Shown here: piece by piece, positions 8,648-16,322 of the stretch
Position numbering within the stretch: the first letter of the stretch is position 1
How the letters are laid out: each line of letters starts with the position of its first letter
Origin: Salmonella bongori NCTC 12419
GTDB taxonomy: Bacteria; Pseudomonadota; Gammaproteobacteria; Enterobacterales; Enterobacteriaceae
Reading direction: 5' to 3'
Length of the DNA: 64,000 nucleotides
NCBI RefSeq assembly: GCF_000252995.1
Contig: NC_015761.1
Coordinates: 1,426,001 to 1,490,000, forward strand
The notes under the pieces: model-generated
What the model was told of the DNA's origin: nothing
Seen by the model: only the letters and a program-made list of their open reading frames with translations
Database searches by the model: none
Translations under genes and position numbers: made by a program

Positions 8648-9682
8648 CTATTTTTTGTTTAAATCGCTAAGCAGAATGGCAATACTCTGCCCGCCGGTAG
8701 TCTGTTCCAGGGCGATTTTGACAATAATGGTTAACGGAACGGAGAGCAACATTCCTACCGGACCTAATAGCCAGCCCCAGAAAATTAACGACAAAAATAC
8801 AACTAAGGTAGAAAGTCCTAAACCACGTCCCATGATACGCGGCTCAAGAATATTGCCGAACACCAGATTAATCAGTAGATAGCCCGCCAGTACCAGCAGC
8901 GCATCATAAAATCCGTTAAATACCAGCACCTGAATAATGGGCGGCAGGGCAGCGAGCACCGATCCAATATTAGGAATATAGTTCAGCGCGAAGGCCAGTA
9001 GCCCCCAGACAAAGGCGAAGCGGACATCCAGCGCGGCCAGCATTCCCCATGCGACCAGGCCCGTCACGATGCTGATCGCCGTTTTCAACACCAGATAGTG
9101 CGAAACGCTATCCAGCGCGCGTTGAATCGCTGCCATGCCTTCCACCGGACGGCTCATCATTTGTTGTAGTTTCTCAGGCAGTTGCGGGACCTCCAGTAAC
9201 ATAAACACCACGGTCAATAACAATAAAAAGATGGATGACATCGCATTGGATAACTGTGTGAGCAGGTTCGTTACCAACGTCATAGCGGCGTTCGGGTCGA
9301 CGTATTTCGCCAGCTCATCAACCGACACACCAATTCCTGCCCGTTGTAACCATGGTTCAATACGTTGCAACGGTATAACGAAGGAGGAGCGATATTGCGG
9401 CAGAGTGCGGCCCAACTCATTTAAAGAGGTCCCTAAATAGGCCATCAGTAATACCATTAGCATTACAATAATCACAATGAGTAATGAAACGGCAATGACG
9501 CGCGGGATTCGGCATTTGACCATCCGTTGCACAACAGGATTCAGGACTACTGCAATAAATAATGCCAGAATAAAAGGAACAATGATGTCTGCCGCGAAGC
9601 GGATACCGCTCAGAATAACGACCAGCATACCCAGCATAATGACGATTTTTAAACCATTGAGCGTAATGATCGGTTTTGCCAT
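8648..9682 (-). CDS. tqsA: AI-2 exporter family protein TqsA
   Basis: Inner-membrane protein of 344 aa in the AI-2E family, with about eight hydrophobic segments and the long periplasmic/central region typical of the family (about residues 75-150). The conserved signatures FALNYIPNIGS and NILEPRIMGRGLGLS are present. The E. coli orthologue (YdgG) is reported to affect export of the quorum signal autoinducer-2 and biofilm formation. The family also includes Na+/H+ antiporters, so substrate assignment is by orthology. It is monocistronic, convergent with pntAB and divergent from the mdtUJI transcript. Confidence 0.92.
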   Translation of the reverse strand: MAKPIITLNGLKIVIMLGMLVVILSGIRFAADIIVPFILALFIAVVLNPVVQRMVKCRIPRVIAVSLLIVIIVMLMVLLMAYLGTSLNELGRTLPQYRSSFVIPLQRIEPWLQRAGIGVSVDELAKYVDPNAAMTLVTNLLTQLSNAMSSIFLLLLTVVFMLLEVPQLPEKLQQMMSRPVEGMAAIQRALDSVSHYLVLKTAISIVTGLVAWGMLAALDVRFAFVWGLLAFALNYIPNIGSVLAALPPIIQVLVFNGFYDALLVLAGYLLINLVFGNILEPRIMGRGLGLSTLVVFLSLIFWGWLLGPVGMLLSVPLTIIVKIALEQTTGGQSIAILLSDLNKK

Positions 9683-9884
9683 ATCAATCCCTGTTTTTCT
9701 GATGTCAGCACTAATAATGTGATGTTGGTCGAACGGTTCTGGTTAAAATCAAGGCCTTGAGGTAAAGAAATGAAAAGATTTTGAGTTAATTCCTGGCTTA
9801 TGATACAAATCAGGCGTGTTCAACTACCGAGGACAATTATCATCCGCGATGACGAGAAGCAACACTGCGGATAATTGTAATATT

Positions 9885-9986
9885 ATGGACAATATGTTCA
9901 GAGCTTTTTCTTTCACCCACACTTATCGTCACACGACCTCCTTTTCTCTGCTTATTGGCGAGCAGCACTGGCGTAACGCGCTTTAG
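9885..9986 (+). CDS. mdtU: MdtU-type upstream ORF of the mdtJI transcript
   Basis: Short ORF of 33 codons, starting MDNMFRAFSFTHTY and ending WRNAL, 111 bases before mdtJ. In E. coli a small uORF named mdtU, of about this size and in this place, controls mdtJI with spermidine through premature termination. The position, length and His/Thr/Arg-rich content fit that role. There is a modest GGATAA ribosome site upstream. I recognise it from position and memory rather than from alignment. Confidence 0.68.
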   Translation: MDNMFRAFSFTHTYRHTTSFSLLIGEQHWRNAL

Positions 9987-10097
9987 TCCCTTACTTCTGC
10001 CTGAGCTGGCGCAATGCGCTGTGCTAACTGATTTTATTTTTTAGTTTGCTGCGTGCAGCAGACTCGGAAGAGTATATTCTCATGCAGGAGAAGTGTC

Positions 10098-10460
10098 ATG
10101 TTTTACTGGATTTTATTAGCTCTGGCCATCGCGGCTGAAATTACCGGCACGCTCTCAATGAAATGGGCTAGCGTAGGCAATGGTAACGCTGGTTTTATTT
10201 TGATGCTGGTGATGATCGCGTTGTCATATATATTTCTTTCCTTTGCCGTAAAAAAGATTGCCCTGGGTGTGGCGTATGCCTTATGGGAAGGGATCGGCAT
10301 TTTATTTATTACCGTTTTTAGCGTACTGCTATTTGATGAAGCATTATCAACCATGAAGATTGCTGGTTTACTGACGCTGGTCGCCGGGATCGTATTGATT
10401 AAATCAGGTACGCGTAAACCGGGTCAATCGGTGAAGGAGGCGAACCGTGCAACAATTTGA
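10098..10460 (+). CDS. mdtJ: Spermidine exporter subunit MdtJ (SMR family)
   Basis: Small multidrug resistance family protein, 120 aa, four membrane helices. Glu14 in the first helix (LALAIAAEITGT) is the conserved coupling residue. The family segment AVKKIALGVAYALWEGIGI follows in helices 2-3. MdtJ and MdtI form a heteromeric inner-membrane exporter of spermidine in E. coli. I chose the ATG at 10098 behind GCAGGAGAAG; a start at 10053 would add 15 residues not seen in the family. It overlaps mdtI by 14 bases, which implies translational coupling. A regulatory uORF precedes it. Confidence 0.95.
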   Translation: MFYWILLALAIAAEITGTLSMKWASVGNGNAGFILMLVMIALSYIFLSFAVKKIALGVAYALWEGIGILFITVFSVLLFDEALSTMKIAGLLTLVAGIVLIKSGTRKPGQSVKEANRATI

Positions 10461-10776
10461 ATGGATACACGGTGCCTGGCTTGGACTGGCAATAATACTG
10501 GAAATTGTCGCCAACGTATTGTTGAAATTTTCGGACGGCTTTCGTCGTAAATGTTATGGTCTACTGTCGCTGGCCGCGGTCCTGGCTGCCTTTAGCGCGC
10601 TTTCACAGGCAGTAAAAGGAATAGATCTGTCAGTGGCATATGCGTTGTGGGGTGGTTTCGGTATCGCCGCCACGCTGGCGGCTGGCTGGGTGCTTTTCGG
10701 CCAGCGTTTAAATCCCAAAGGTTGGGTTGGCGTGGTACTGCTGCTGGCCGGTATGGTCATGATCAAATTTGCCTGA
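10447..10776 (+). CDS. mdtI: Spermidine exporter subunit MdtI (SMR family)
   Basis: Partner subunit of MdtJ, 109 aa, four membrane helices. Glu5 and Glu19 (ILEIVAN), reported as important in the E. coli protein, are present, as is the family core AVKGIDLSVAYALWGGFGI. The start is a GTG at 10447 inside the mdtJ 3' end, preceded by GAAGGAGGCGAACC, a strong ribosome site. An ATG start would delete the conserved first helix, so the GTG is well supported. Confidence 0.95.
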   Translation: MQQFEWIHGAWLGLAIILEIVANVLLKFSDGFRRKCYGLLSLAAVLAAFSALSQAVKGIDLSVAYALWGGFGIAATLAAGWVLFGQRLNPKGWVGVVLLLAGMVMIKFA

Positions 10777-10828
10777 GACGATCGCTGCCTGTCGGTTCAG
10801 GCAGCGATGATTCCTGCGATTGATTGTA

Positions 10829-11650
10829 TTAGTCCTGCGCCAGCGCTTGCAATTTATCGCGAAAGCCGGTGACGGAGATTGCGCGGTTATCGGCGCGCCA
10901 GCGATCTTTAGCCGCAGGGGCGGAGCTCTGTACGCCAATAAGTTGCCATCCGCTATCCGTATGTAATAACAGTGGTGAGCCGCTGTCGCCAGGTAAGGTA
11001 TCGCACTGGTGCGAAAGCACAGCCTTTTGTGCCCATCCGGTTACCATGCAATCCTGATGGGAATAGAGCGCATTCAGATGATCCTCCGGATAACCGGACT
11101 GAGTCACTTTGCGGTCTGCGGCTTTCAGCGCCGCAGTGAGTGCCGCTTTATCGCCGGCAAATAAAGGCACCGGCGTAATGCCGGAAGGCGGGTAACGTAA
11201 TATTACCAGGCCAAAATCCCAGCTTGCAGCGGCAGGCGGCACAATCCAGCCATCGCCATCTGCTTTCAGGCGCCGGCCCAACGACGGCTCAACGCGGCCT
11301 TCGATGCCGTGAATTTCATAGCGCCAGATCCCTTTTTGCGCCACAAAGCGCAGCGCAATGGCTTTGTCCGGCTTTCCTTTTGGTGGCGTCAGCAGACAAT
11401 GACCGGCTGTCAGCGCGATATGTGGCGAGATAAGCGTCGCAGTACACAAATTACCGCTGGCGGTCTCTAACTGTCCGATAGCATCCCACGGTGCCTGTGT
11501 GGGATCAGCAACCGGCACCCGGTCGTCATGATTAAAAAAAAGCGTTTTGATGTCGCTGGCATCCGTAGCGTCTGTATCAGGCTCGCTGGCCTCCGCCATG
11601 ACCGGTAAAAAACAAACTATGCCCAGTAATACAGCAATGGTTTTATGCAT
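10829..11650 (-). CDS. ydgD: YdgD, secreted trypsin-like serine protease
   Basis: Exported protein of 273 aa with a signal peptide (MHKTIAVLLGIVCFLPVMAEA). The trypsin/V8-type catalytic triad is complete: His84 in LTAGHC, Asp145 in SWDFGLVIL and Ser223 in GDSGSP. Four Cys fit two disulphides. The likely site is the periplasm and the natural substrate is unknown. It is the third gene of the asr-ydgU-ydgD group, all on the minus strand, so it may be acid-induced. The E. coli orthologue has the same position and length. Confidence 0.9.
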   Translation of the reverse strand: MHKTIAVLLGIVCFLPVMAEASEPDTDATDASDIKTLFFNHDDRVPVADPTQAPWDAIGQLETASGNLCTATLISPHIALTAGHCLLTPPKGKPDKAIALRFVAQKGIWRYEIHGIEGRVEPSLGRRLKADGDGWIVPPAAASWDFGLVILRYPPSGITPVPLFAGDKAALTAALKAADRKVTQSGYPEDHLNALYSHQDCMVTGWAQKAVLSHQCDTLPGDSGSPLLLHTDSGWQLIGVQSSAPAAKDRWRADNRAISVTGFRDKLQALAQD

Positions 11651-11749
11651 ATCACACTCTGGTGGGTAATTATGATTATTAACAGCAAACCCTCAGTACT
11701 ACTATAGACGCGACGGCAAGAAAGTGGGAGTAAAATCAGATAACTACGC

Positions 11750-11830
11750 TCAGGAAAGATAGAAATGCGTGGCAATAATAGCGCATAAAATAAGCGCGAT
11801 AAGAATGAACTCAAAGCGATAACGAGACAC
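11750..11830 (-). CDS. ydgU: Small membrane protein YdgU
   Basis: Small ORF of 26 codons (MSRYRFEFILIALIL...), with a basic N-terminus and a single hydrophobic helix. The start is GTG at 11828-11830, preceded by GGAGGGCAAAAGA, a strong ribosome site. E. coli has an almost identical small acid-shock protein, YdgU, between asr and ydgD. It is likely inserted in the inner membrane. Function unknown. Confidence 0.85.
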   Translation of the reverse strand: MSRYRFEFILIALILCAIIATHFYLS

Positions 11831-11850
11831 TCTTTTGCCCTCCGGAAAGG

Positions 11851-11879
11851 CGGCGCTAAACCAGAACGATTTAGCGCCG
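11851..11879. promoter_or_regulatory. Strong hairpin between asr and ydgU
   Basis: The perfect arms CGGCGCTAAA (11851-11860) and TTTAGCGCCG (11870-11879) flank a short loop. No U-tract follows on the minus strand, so it may stabilise the asr mRNA 3' end or only partly stop transcription before ydgU. Such a hairpin would explain high asr and low ydgU/ydgD output; that is inference. Confidence 0.55.
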
Positions 11880-11918
11880 TGAAGACTGGCGCGGGGGAGC
11901 GCCGCAGTATGTTACGAC

Positions 11919-12176
11919 TTACGCAGCCGGCTGAGTCGTTGGTTTTGACGTGGTTTTGGTTGGCGCTTTGCCACCTTTTTTCTGGTGCTTTTTAGCCGCC
12001 TGCGCTTTTTGCTCAACGGTTGTCTTAGTCGCTTTTTTATGCTTTTTCTGGTGGTGCGTGGTCTGGGTTGTTTTGGCTGGCGCTGTGTTTTTCGCAGGCG
12101 TCGCTGTCTCTGCCGCGAATGCTGCGGAAGAGAGACCCATTGCAGCGGCAACAACCAGAGCTAATACTTTTTTCAT
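11919..12176 (-). CDS. asr: Acid shock protein Asr
   Basis: Periplasmic protein of 85 aa. The signal peptide MKKVLALVVAAAMGLSSAAF ends at an AxA cleavage site, and the rest is dominated by Lys, Thr, Ala and Gln with the repeated motif HQKKHKK/HQKKGGK. It is intrinsically disordered and strongly basic. In enterics Asr is made at low pH and is thought to protect periplasmic proteins or buffer acid. I chose the ATG at 12174-12176 behind TTGAGGGTATTAAA; an ATG at 12203 would spoil the signal peptide. An RstA-type box at 12280-12293 fits RstA control. Confidence 0.93.
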   Translation of the reverse strand: MKKVLALVVAAAMGLSSAAFAAETATPAKNTAPAKTTQTTHHQKKHKKATKTTVEQKAQAAKKHQKKGGKAPTKTTSKPTTQPAA

Positions 12177-12279
12177 TTTAATACCCTCAATTCGGTTTTT
12201 CATTCAACCCCACTGCGGGGCCGGTGAAATGACTATATCGCTACTATCAAAAGGCTTCCGTGAGTGATTGGTTTCGGCA

Positions 12280-12293
12280 TGTAACGCTATGTA
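12280..12293 (-). promoter_or_regulatory. RstA box upstream of asr
   Basis: On the minus strand the sequence reads TACATAGCGTTACA, against the RstA consensus TACATNTNGTTACA. Only the central T differs. It is about 100 bases upstream of the asr ATG, as for the proven site in E. coli. The regulator gene rstA is about 10 kb away in this window. Confidence 0.78.
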
Positions 12294-12411
12294 CAATCAC
12301 CCCGTTAACGCGACGTAAGCCCACCATAATGGGTAGCTTTACGTTGCCGGCCGTTATTTTTGGTCGCAGAGTCGGTAATATCCGCTCTCCAGAATAAAAA
12401 GCACACCGCAT

Positions 12412-12504
12412 ATGAATCCAATACTCTGGGTGGTATTTGCTCTTCTGGCGCTGGACGCAATGAGAGAAGTGATGGGCGTATCAAGCCTGACAGGTCTGTG
12501 GTGA
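12412..12504 (+). CDS. Possible small hydrophobic protein, 30 aa, between asr and ynfM
   Basis: Open frame starting MNPILWVVFALLALDAMREV, with one hydrophobic N-terminal helix and a short polar tail. It runs opposite to asr and ynfM. A hairpin with a T-rich tail follows at 12531-12576. No clear ribosome site was seen before the ATG, and I do not recognise the protein. It may be a real small protein or an accident inside an untranslated RNA. Confidence 0.3.
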   Translation: MNPILWVVFALLALDAMREVMGVSSLTGLW

Positions 12505-12530
12505 ACAGTGAAGTATTGAGTGAAAGCCCG

Positions 12531-12576
12531 CCCGGCGACAGGCCACTTTTTGTTGCTATCGCCGGGTTATTTCTTT
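12531..12576 (+). terminator. Terminator-like hairpin on the plus strand before the ynfM 3' end
   Basis: The arms CCCGGCGA (12531-12538) and TCGCCGGG (12559-12566) are followed by TTATTTCTTTT. Only the plus-strand orientation has the T-rich tail. It would end a transcript starting in the asr-ynfM gap, such as the small ORF at 12412-12504. Confidence 0.45.
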
Positions 12577-13830
12577 TCAGGCGTGAAGACGATGATGTAA
12601 TCGCATCCCGACCAGGATGGCAAGTACCAGCAGTAATGCAATAAAACCGCCTACGCCGTTCCAGCCGTAGCGATGCCAGAACACACCGCCCAATGTCCCC
12701 GCAATACTGGAGCCCAGATAATAGCTGAATAAGTAAAGTGACGAAGCCTGCCCCTTCGCCCGGCGCGCACGCGGACCAATCCAGCTACTGGCCACCGAGT
12801 GCGCGGCGAAAAAGCCAGCGGAAAAAAGTAACATCCCAGCAAAAATCAGCCAGAGTGAGGTGAATAACGTCAATAAAAGCCCACACAGCATCACCACGGT
12901 AAAGAACAGCATGACCGGCCCCCGGCCATAGCGAGAGGTCATTGCTCCTGCTTTCGGCGAACTCCATGTCCCGGTGAGATAGGCGACTGATAACAATCCG
13001 ACCATCGCCTGGCTTAATTCCCAGGGGGAGAGCATCAGGCGATAACCAATGTAGTTAAACAGGGTCACAAATGCACCCATCAGTAAAAAGCCTTCAGCAA
13101 ACAGCAGCGGCAGCCCATGATCGCGCCAGTGGAGACGGAAATTAATCAATAGGGTCTTAGGCCGTAGCGACGTTGGGCGGAAATGTTGCGAGGCGGGTAA
13201 AATTTTCCAGAACATCAGCGCTGACGCCAGCGCAAAACAACCGATAGCGGCCAGCGCGATGCGCCAGTTAAAAAAATCAGTCATGACGCCGCTTAATAAG
13301 CGGCCACTCATCCCGCCAATGGAGTTACCGCTAATATAAAGCCCCATGGAAAAGGCGACAAAGCTGGGATGAATTTCCTCGCTCAGATAGGTCATTCCAA
13401 CGGCAGCGACACCGCTTAATGACAGGCCGATAAGCGCGCGCATAATCAGGATGCCGTGCCAGCTGGTCATCATTGTTGATAACAATGTGCAGCAGGAGGC
13501 TAACAATAAGGCAGTGACCATTACCGGTTTGCGGCCTATCGCGTCGGAAAGTGGGCCAGTGAAAAGTAAGCCGAGAGCCAGCATAGCGGTGGAGATAGAC
13601 AGTGAAATACTGCTGTTGGCGGGGGAGACGCCAAATTCCTGTGAAAGCACCGGTAAGATAGGCTGAACGCAATAGAGGAGCGCAAATGTCGCCAGACCCG
13701 CAGAAAAGAGGGCCAGCGTAACGCGCATAAAAGGTGCGGTACCGCGTTTAATATATTGAACCGGCTGAGAATGGCATTGCTCATCGATATCGCTCGCCGT
13801 GGCGTTATCGAGAATAGTTGTACGACTCAC
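12577..13830 (-). CDS. ynfM: MFS transporter YnfM
   Basis: Inner-membrane major facilitator protein, 417 aa, 12 predicted helices, same length as E. coli YnfM. The MFS loop motif is present as GPLSDAIGRKPVM, and SSSLYLFSYYLGSSIAGTLGG-type residues lie late in the protein. It belongs to the drug:H+ antiporter-like group related to arabinose exporters. The E. coli protein is linked to arabinose efflux in some reports; substrate is uncertain. The LysR gene ynfL is divergent, 119 bases away, and likely controls it. Confidence 0.9.
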   Translation of the reverse strand: MSRTTILDNATASDIDEQCHSQPVQYIKRGTAPFMRVTLALFSAGLATFALLYCVQPILPVLSQEFGVSPANSSISLSISTAMLALGLLFTGPLSDAIGRKPVMVTALLLASCCTLLSTMMTSWHGILIMRALIGLSLSGVAAVGMTYLSEEIHPSFVAFSMGLYISGNSIGGMSGRLLSGVMTDFFNWRIALAAIGCFALASALMFWKILPASQHFRPTSLRPKTLLINFRLHWRDHGLPLLFAEGFLLMGAFVTLFNYIGYRLMLSPWELSQAMVGLLSVAYLTGTWSSPKAGAMTSRYGRGPVMLFFTVVMLCGLLLTLFTSLWLIFAGMLLFSAGFFAAHSVASSWIGPRARRAKGQASSLYLFSYYLGSSIAGTLGGVFWHRYGWNGVGGFIALLLVLAILVGMRLHHRLHA

Positions 13831-13949
13831 GTTAAATCCTTGCTTAACATCCCCGCAATCAGGGGATGGATACAGTCAACGTGTAAAGCATAGAAAAAGC
13901 AAAATATTCTGTCTAATATATTAATTATCTCAAATAATACTTTAAAAAT

Positions 13950-14849
13950 ATGAATATCGAATTACGTCATCTGCGTTATTTTGTGGCGGTAGCGGAAGAA
14001 CTGCATTTTGGCCGCGCCGCAGCGCGTCTTAATATCTCGCAACCGCCGCTGAGTCAGCAAATACAAATCCTGGAACAACAGGTCGGCGCGCGATTACTGG
14101 CGCGAACTAACCGCAGCGTAGCCTTAACCGCCGCCGGGCGACAGTTTCTGGCGGACAGTCGACAGATCCTGAGCCTGGTCAATGACGCCGCCGCGCGCGC
14201 CGAACGGTTGCATCAGGGGGAGGCGGGTGAAATTCGTATCGGTTTTACGTCATCGGCGCCTTTTATCCGGGCGGTATCGAATACCTTTTCATTGTTCCGC
14301 CAGTCCTATCCTGGTGTGCATATGCAAACCCGTGAAATGAATACGCGTGAACAAATTGCGCCACTCAATGAAGGCGTGCTCGATATCGGCTTACTACGTA
14401 ATACGCCGCTGCCTGATACGCTCAATCACGAAGTGATTTTGCATGAGCCGCTTATGGCAATGATCCCACGCGAGCATCGGCTGGCGCAAAAGCCAGTCGT
14501 TACTCTGGCGGAGCTGGCGAAAGAACCATTTGTCTTTTTCGATCCGCATGTCGGGACGGGGCTCTATGACGACATTCTTGGCCTGATGCGTCGGTATAAC
14601 CTGACGCCGACCATCACGCAGGAGGTTGGCGAAGCGATGACTATTATCGGTCTGGTGGCGGCGGGTTTGGGTGTTTCCATTCTGCCTGCGTCCTTTAAGC
14701 GCGTGCAGATGAATGAGATGCGTTGGGTTCCCCTCGCGGAAGAGGACGCTGTCTCAGAAATGTGGCTGGTATGGCCCGCACATCATGAGCAAAGTCATGC
14801 CGTACAACGGTTTTGCCAGTTGCTGTTAGCCGCCGTTCGGCATGAGTAA
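13950..14849 (+). CDS. ynfL: LysR-family regulator YnfL
   Basis: DNA-binding regulator of 299 aa. The N-terminal winged helix-turn-helix (about residues 1-60) has LRYFVAVAEELHFGRAAARL followed by SQPPLSQQI, a typical LysR recognition segment. The effector-binding domain spans about 90-295. It is divergent from ynfM, the usual arrangement for a LysR regulator and its target. The shared gap is AT-rich and contains ATTAT-N5-ATAAT near 13923-13937, a possible binding site. The ligand is unknown. Confidence 0.9.
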   Translation: MNIELRHLRYFVAVAEELHFGRAAARLNISQPPLSQQIQILEQQVGARLLARTNRSVALTAAGRQFLADSRQILSLVNDAAARAERLHQGEAGEIRIGFTSSAPFIRAVSNTFSLFRQSYPGVHMQTREMNTREQIAPLNEGVLDIGLLRNTPLPDTLNHEVILHEPLMAMIPREHRLAQKPVVTLAELAKEPFVFFDPHVGTGLYDDILGLMRRYNLTPTITQEVGEAMTIIGLVAAGLGVSILPASFKRVQMNEMRWVPLAEEDAVSEMWLVWPAHHEQSHAVQRFCQLLLAAVRHE

Positions 14850-14942
14850 TTTCGCTTAAAAAGGGTGAAAATGTGCAGTAAATCACACGGCTAAGCAAAA
14901 AGTTGACGGCAAGCATTGAAGTGTTTCACCATAGCACACAGA

Positions 14943-14964
14943 TTATTTCGGAGCGCGAAAATAA
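14943..14964 (+). promoter_or_regulatory. Probable Mlc operator upstream of mlc
   Basis: TTATTT at 14943-14948 and AAAATAA at 14958-14964 form the A/T half-sites of the Mlc consensus TTATTT-N8-AAATAA, with a G/C-rich centre (CGGAGCGCG). It lies 12 bases before the mlc start codon. Mlc autoregulation is known in E. coli, and this position fits. Confidence 0.6.
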
Positions 14965-14976
14965 AGGGAGTGAGCG

Positions 14977-16197
14977 GTGGTTGCTGATAGTCAGCCTGGG
15001 CATATCGATCAAATTAAGCAGACCAATGCTGGCGCAGTGTATCGCCTGATTGATCAGCTCGGACCGGTATCGCGAATTGACCTGTCTCGTCTGGCGCAAT
15101 TGGCGCCTGCCAGTATTACCAAAATTGTCCGTGAAATGCTGGAAGCGCACTTAGTACAGGAGCTTGAAATAAAAGAAGCAGGCAGTCGTGGACGTCCTGC
15201 CGTGGGGCTGGTAGTAGAAACTGAAGCCTGGCACTATTTGTCTATTCGTATTAGCCGCGGCGAAATTTTCCTTGCGCTGCGCGATCTTAGTAGCAAGTTG
15301 GTGGTTGAGGAGTGTCTGGCGCTGCCGCTAACCGAAGCTACGCCGTTGCTCACTCGAATTATCACGCATGTTGATCAGTTTTTTATCCGCCATCAGCAGA
15401 AGCTGGAGCGTCTGACCTCTATTGCGATTACGTTGCCGGGCATCATCGATACCGAAAGCGGCATTGTGCACCGTATGCCTTTTTATGAAGATGTCAAAGA
15501 AATGGCTTTAGGCGATGCGCTGGAACGCCACACTGGTGTGCCGGTTTATATTCAGCATGACATCAGCGCCTGGACGATGGCAGAAGCGCTTTTTGGCGCT
15601 GCGCGTGGCGCACGCGACGTTATCCAGGTTGTGATTGATCATAATGTGGGAGCGGGCGTTATTACCGACGGCCATTTGCTTCATGCGGGCAGTAGCAGCC
15701 TGGTGGAGATTGGCCATACTCAGGTCGATCCCTATGGTAAGCGCTGTTATTGCGGCAATCATGGCTGTCTGGAGACAATTGCCAGCGTCGATAGTGTGCT
15801 GGAGCTTACACAGCTTCGGCTTAATCAGTCGATGAGTTCTATGCTCCACGGCCAGCCGTTAACAGTGGATTCATTGTGTCAGGCGGCGTTGCAGGGAGAT
15901 CTATTAGCAAAAGATATCATTAGCGGCGTCGGCGCGCATGTTGGTCGCATTCTGGCCATTATGGTGAATTTATTTAATCCGCAAAAAATTCTTATTGGTT
16001 CTCCGCTAAGCAAAGCGGCTGAGATTCTTTTCCCTGCCATTACAGACAGTATTCGTCAACAAGCGCTACCCGCGTACAGTAAGAATACGGTAGTGGAAAG
16101 TACGCAGTTTACTAACCAGGGCACGATGGCGGGGGCGGCGTTGATAAAGGACGCGATGTATAACGGTTCTTTGTTGATTCGTCTATTACAGGGTTAA
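14977..16197 (+). CDS. mlc: Glucose-responsive transcriptional repressor Mlc (ROK family)
   Basis: Global repressor of sugar-transport genes (ptsG, ptsHI, manXYZ, malT in E. coli), 406 aa. The N-terminal helix-turn-helix has GPVSRIDLSRLAQLAPASIT (about residues 30-50). The ROK domain follows, with zinc site His247 and Cys257/Cys259/Cys264 in GKRCYCGNHGC. In E. coli unphosphorylated PtsG sequesters Mlc at the membrane. The start is GTG at 14977 behind AAAGGGAGTGAG, as in E. coli. Also named dgsA. Confidence 0.96.
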   Translation: MVADSQPGHIDQIKQTNAGAVYRLIDQLGPVSRIDLSRLAQLAPASITKIVREMLEAHLVQELEIKEAGSRGRPAVGLVVETEAWHYLSIRISRGEIFLALRDLSSKLVVEECLALPLTEATPLLTRIITHVDQFFIRHQQKLERLTSIAITLPGIIDTESGIVHRMPFYEDVKEMALGDALERHTGVPVYIQHDISAWTMAEALFGAARGARDVIQVVIDHNVGAGVITDGHLLHAGSSSLVEIGHTQVDPYGKRCYCGNHGCLETIASVDSVLELTQLRLNQSMSSMLHGQPLTVDSLCQAALQGDLLAKDIISGVGAHVGRILAIMVNLFNPQKILIGSPLSKAAEILFPAITDSIRQQALPAYSKNTVVESTQFTNQGTMAGAALIKDAMYNGSLLIRLLQG

Positions 16198-16322
16198 CAT
16201 TTTTTAACTGTTGTACAAAAATTTGCGCTAACGCAAGCTGATCACCCCTTTCATAACTTAGACTTTCTCCACTGTATTATTTTCCTGGTTTATATTTACG
16301 AAGCATAACGGTGGAGTTAGTG

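Noticed and set aside
12360..12644. 94-codon plus-strand ORF overlapping the ynfM 3' end
   Set aside because: It crosses the terminator-like hairpin and the ynfM end; the 30-codon frame in another register is the better candidate there.
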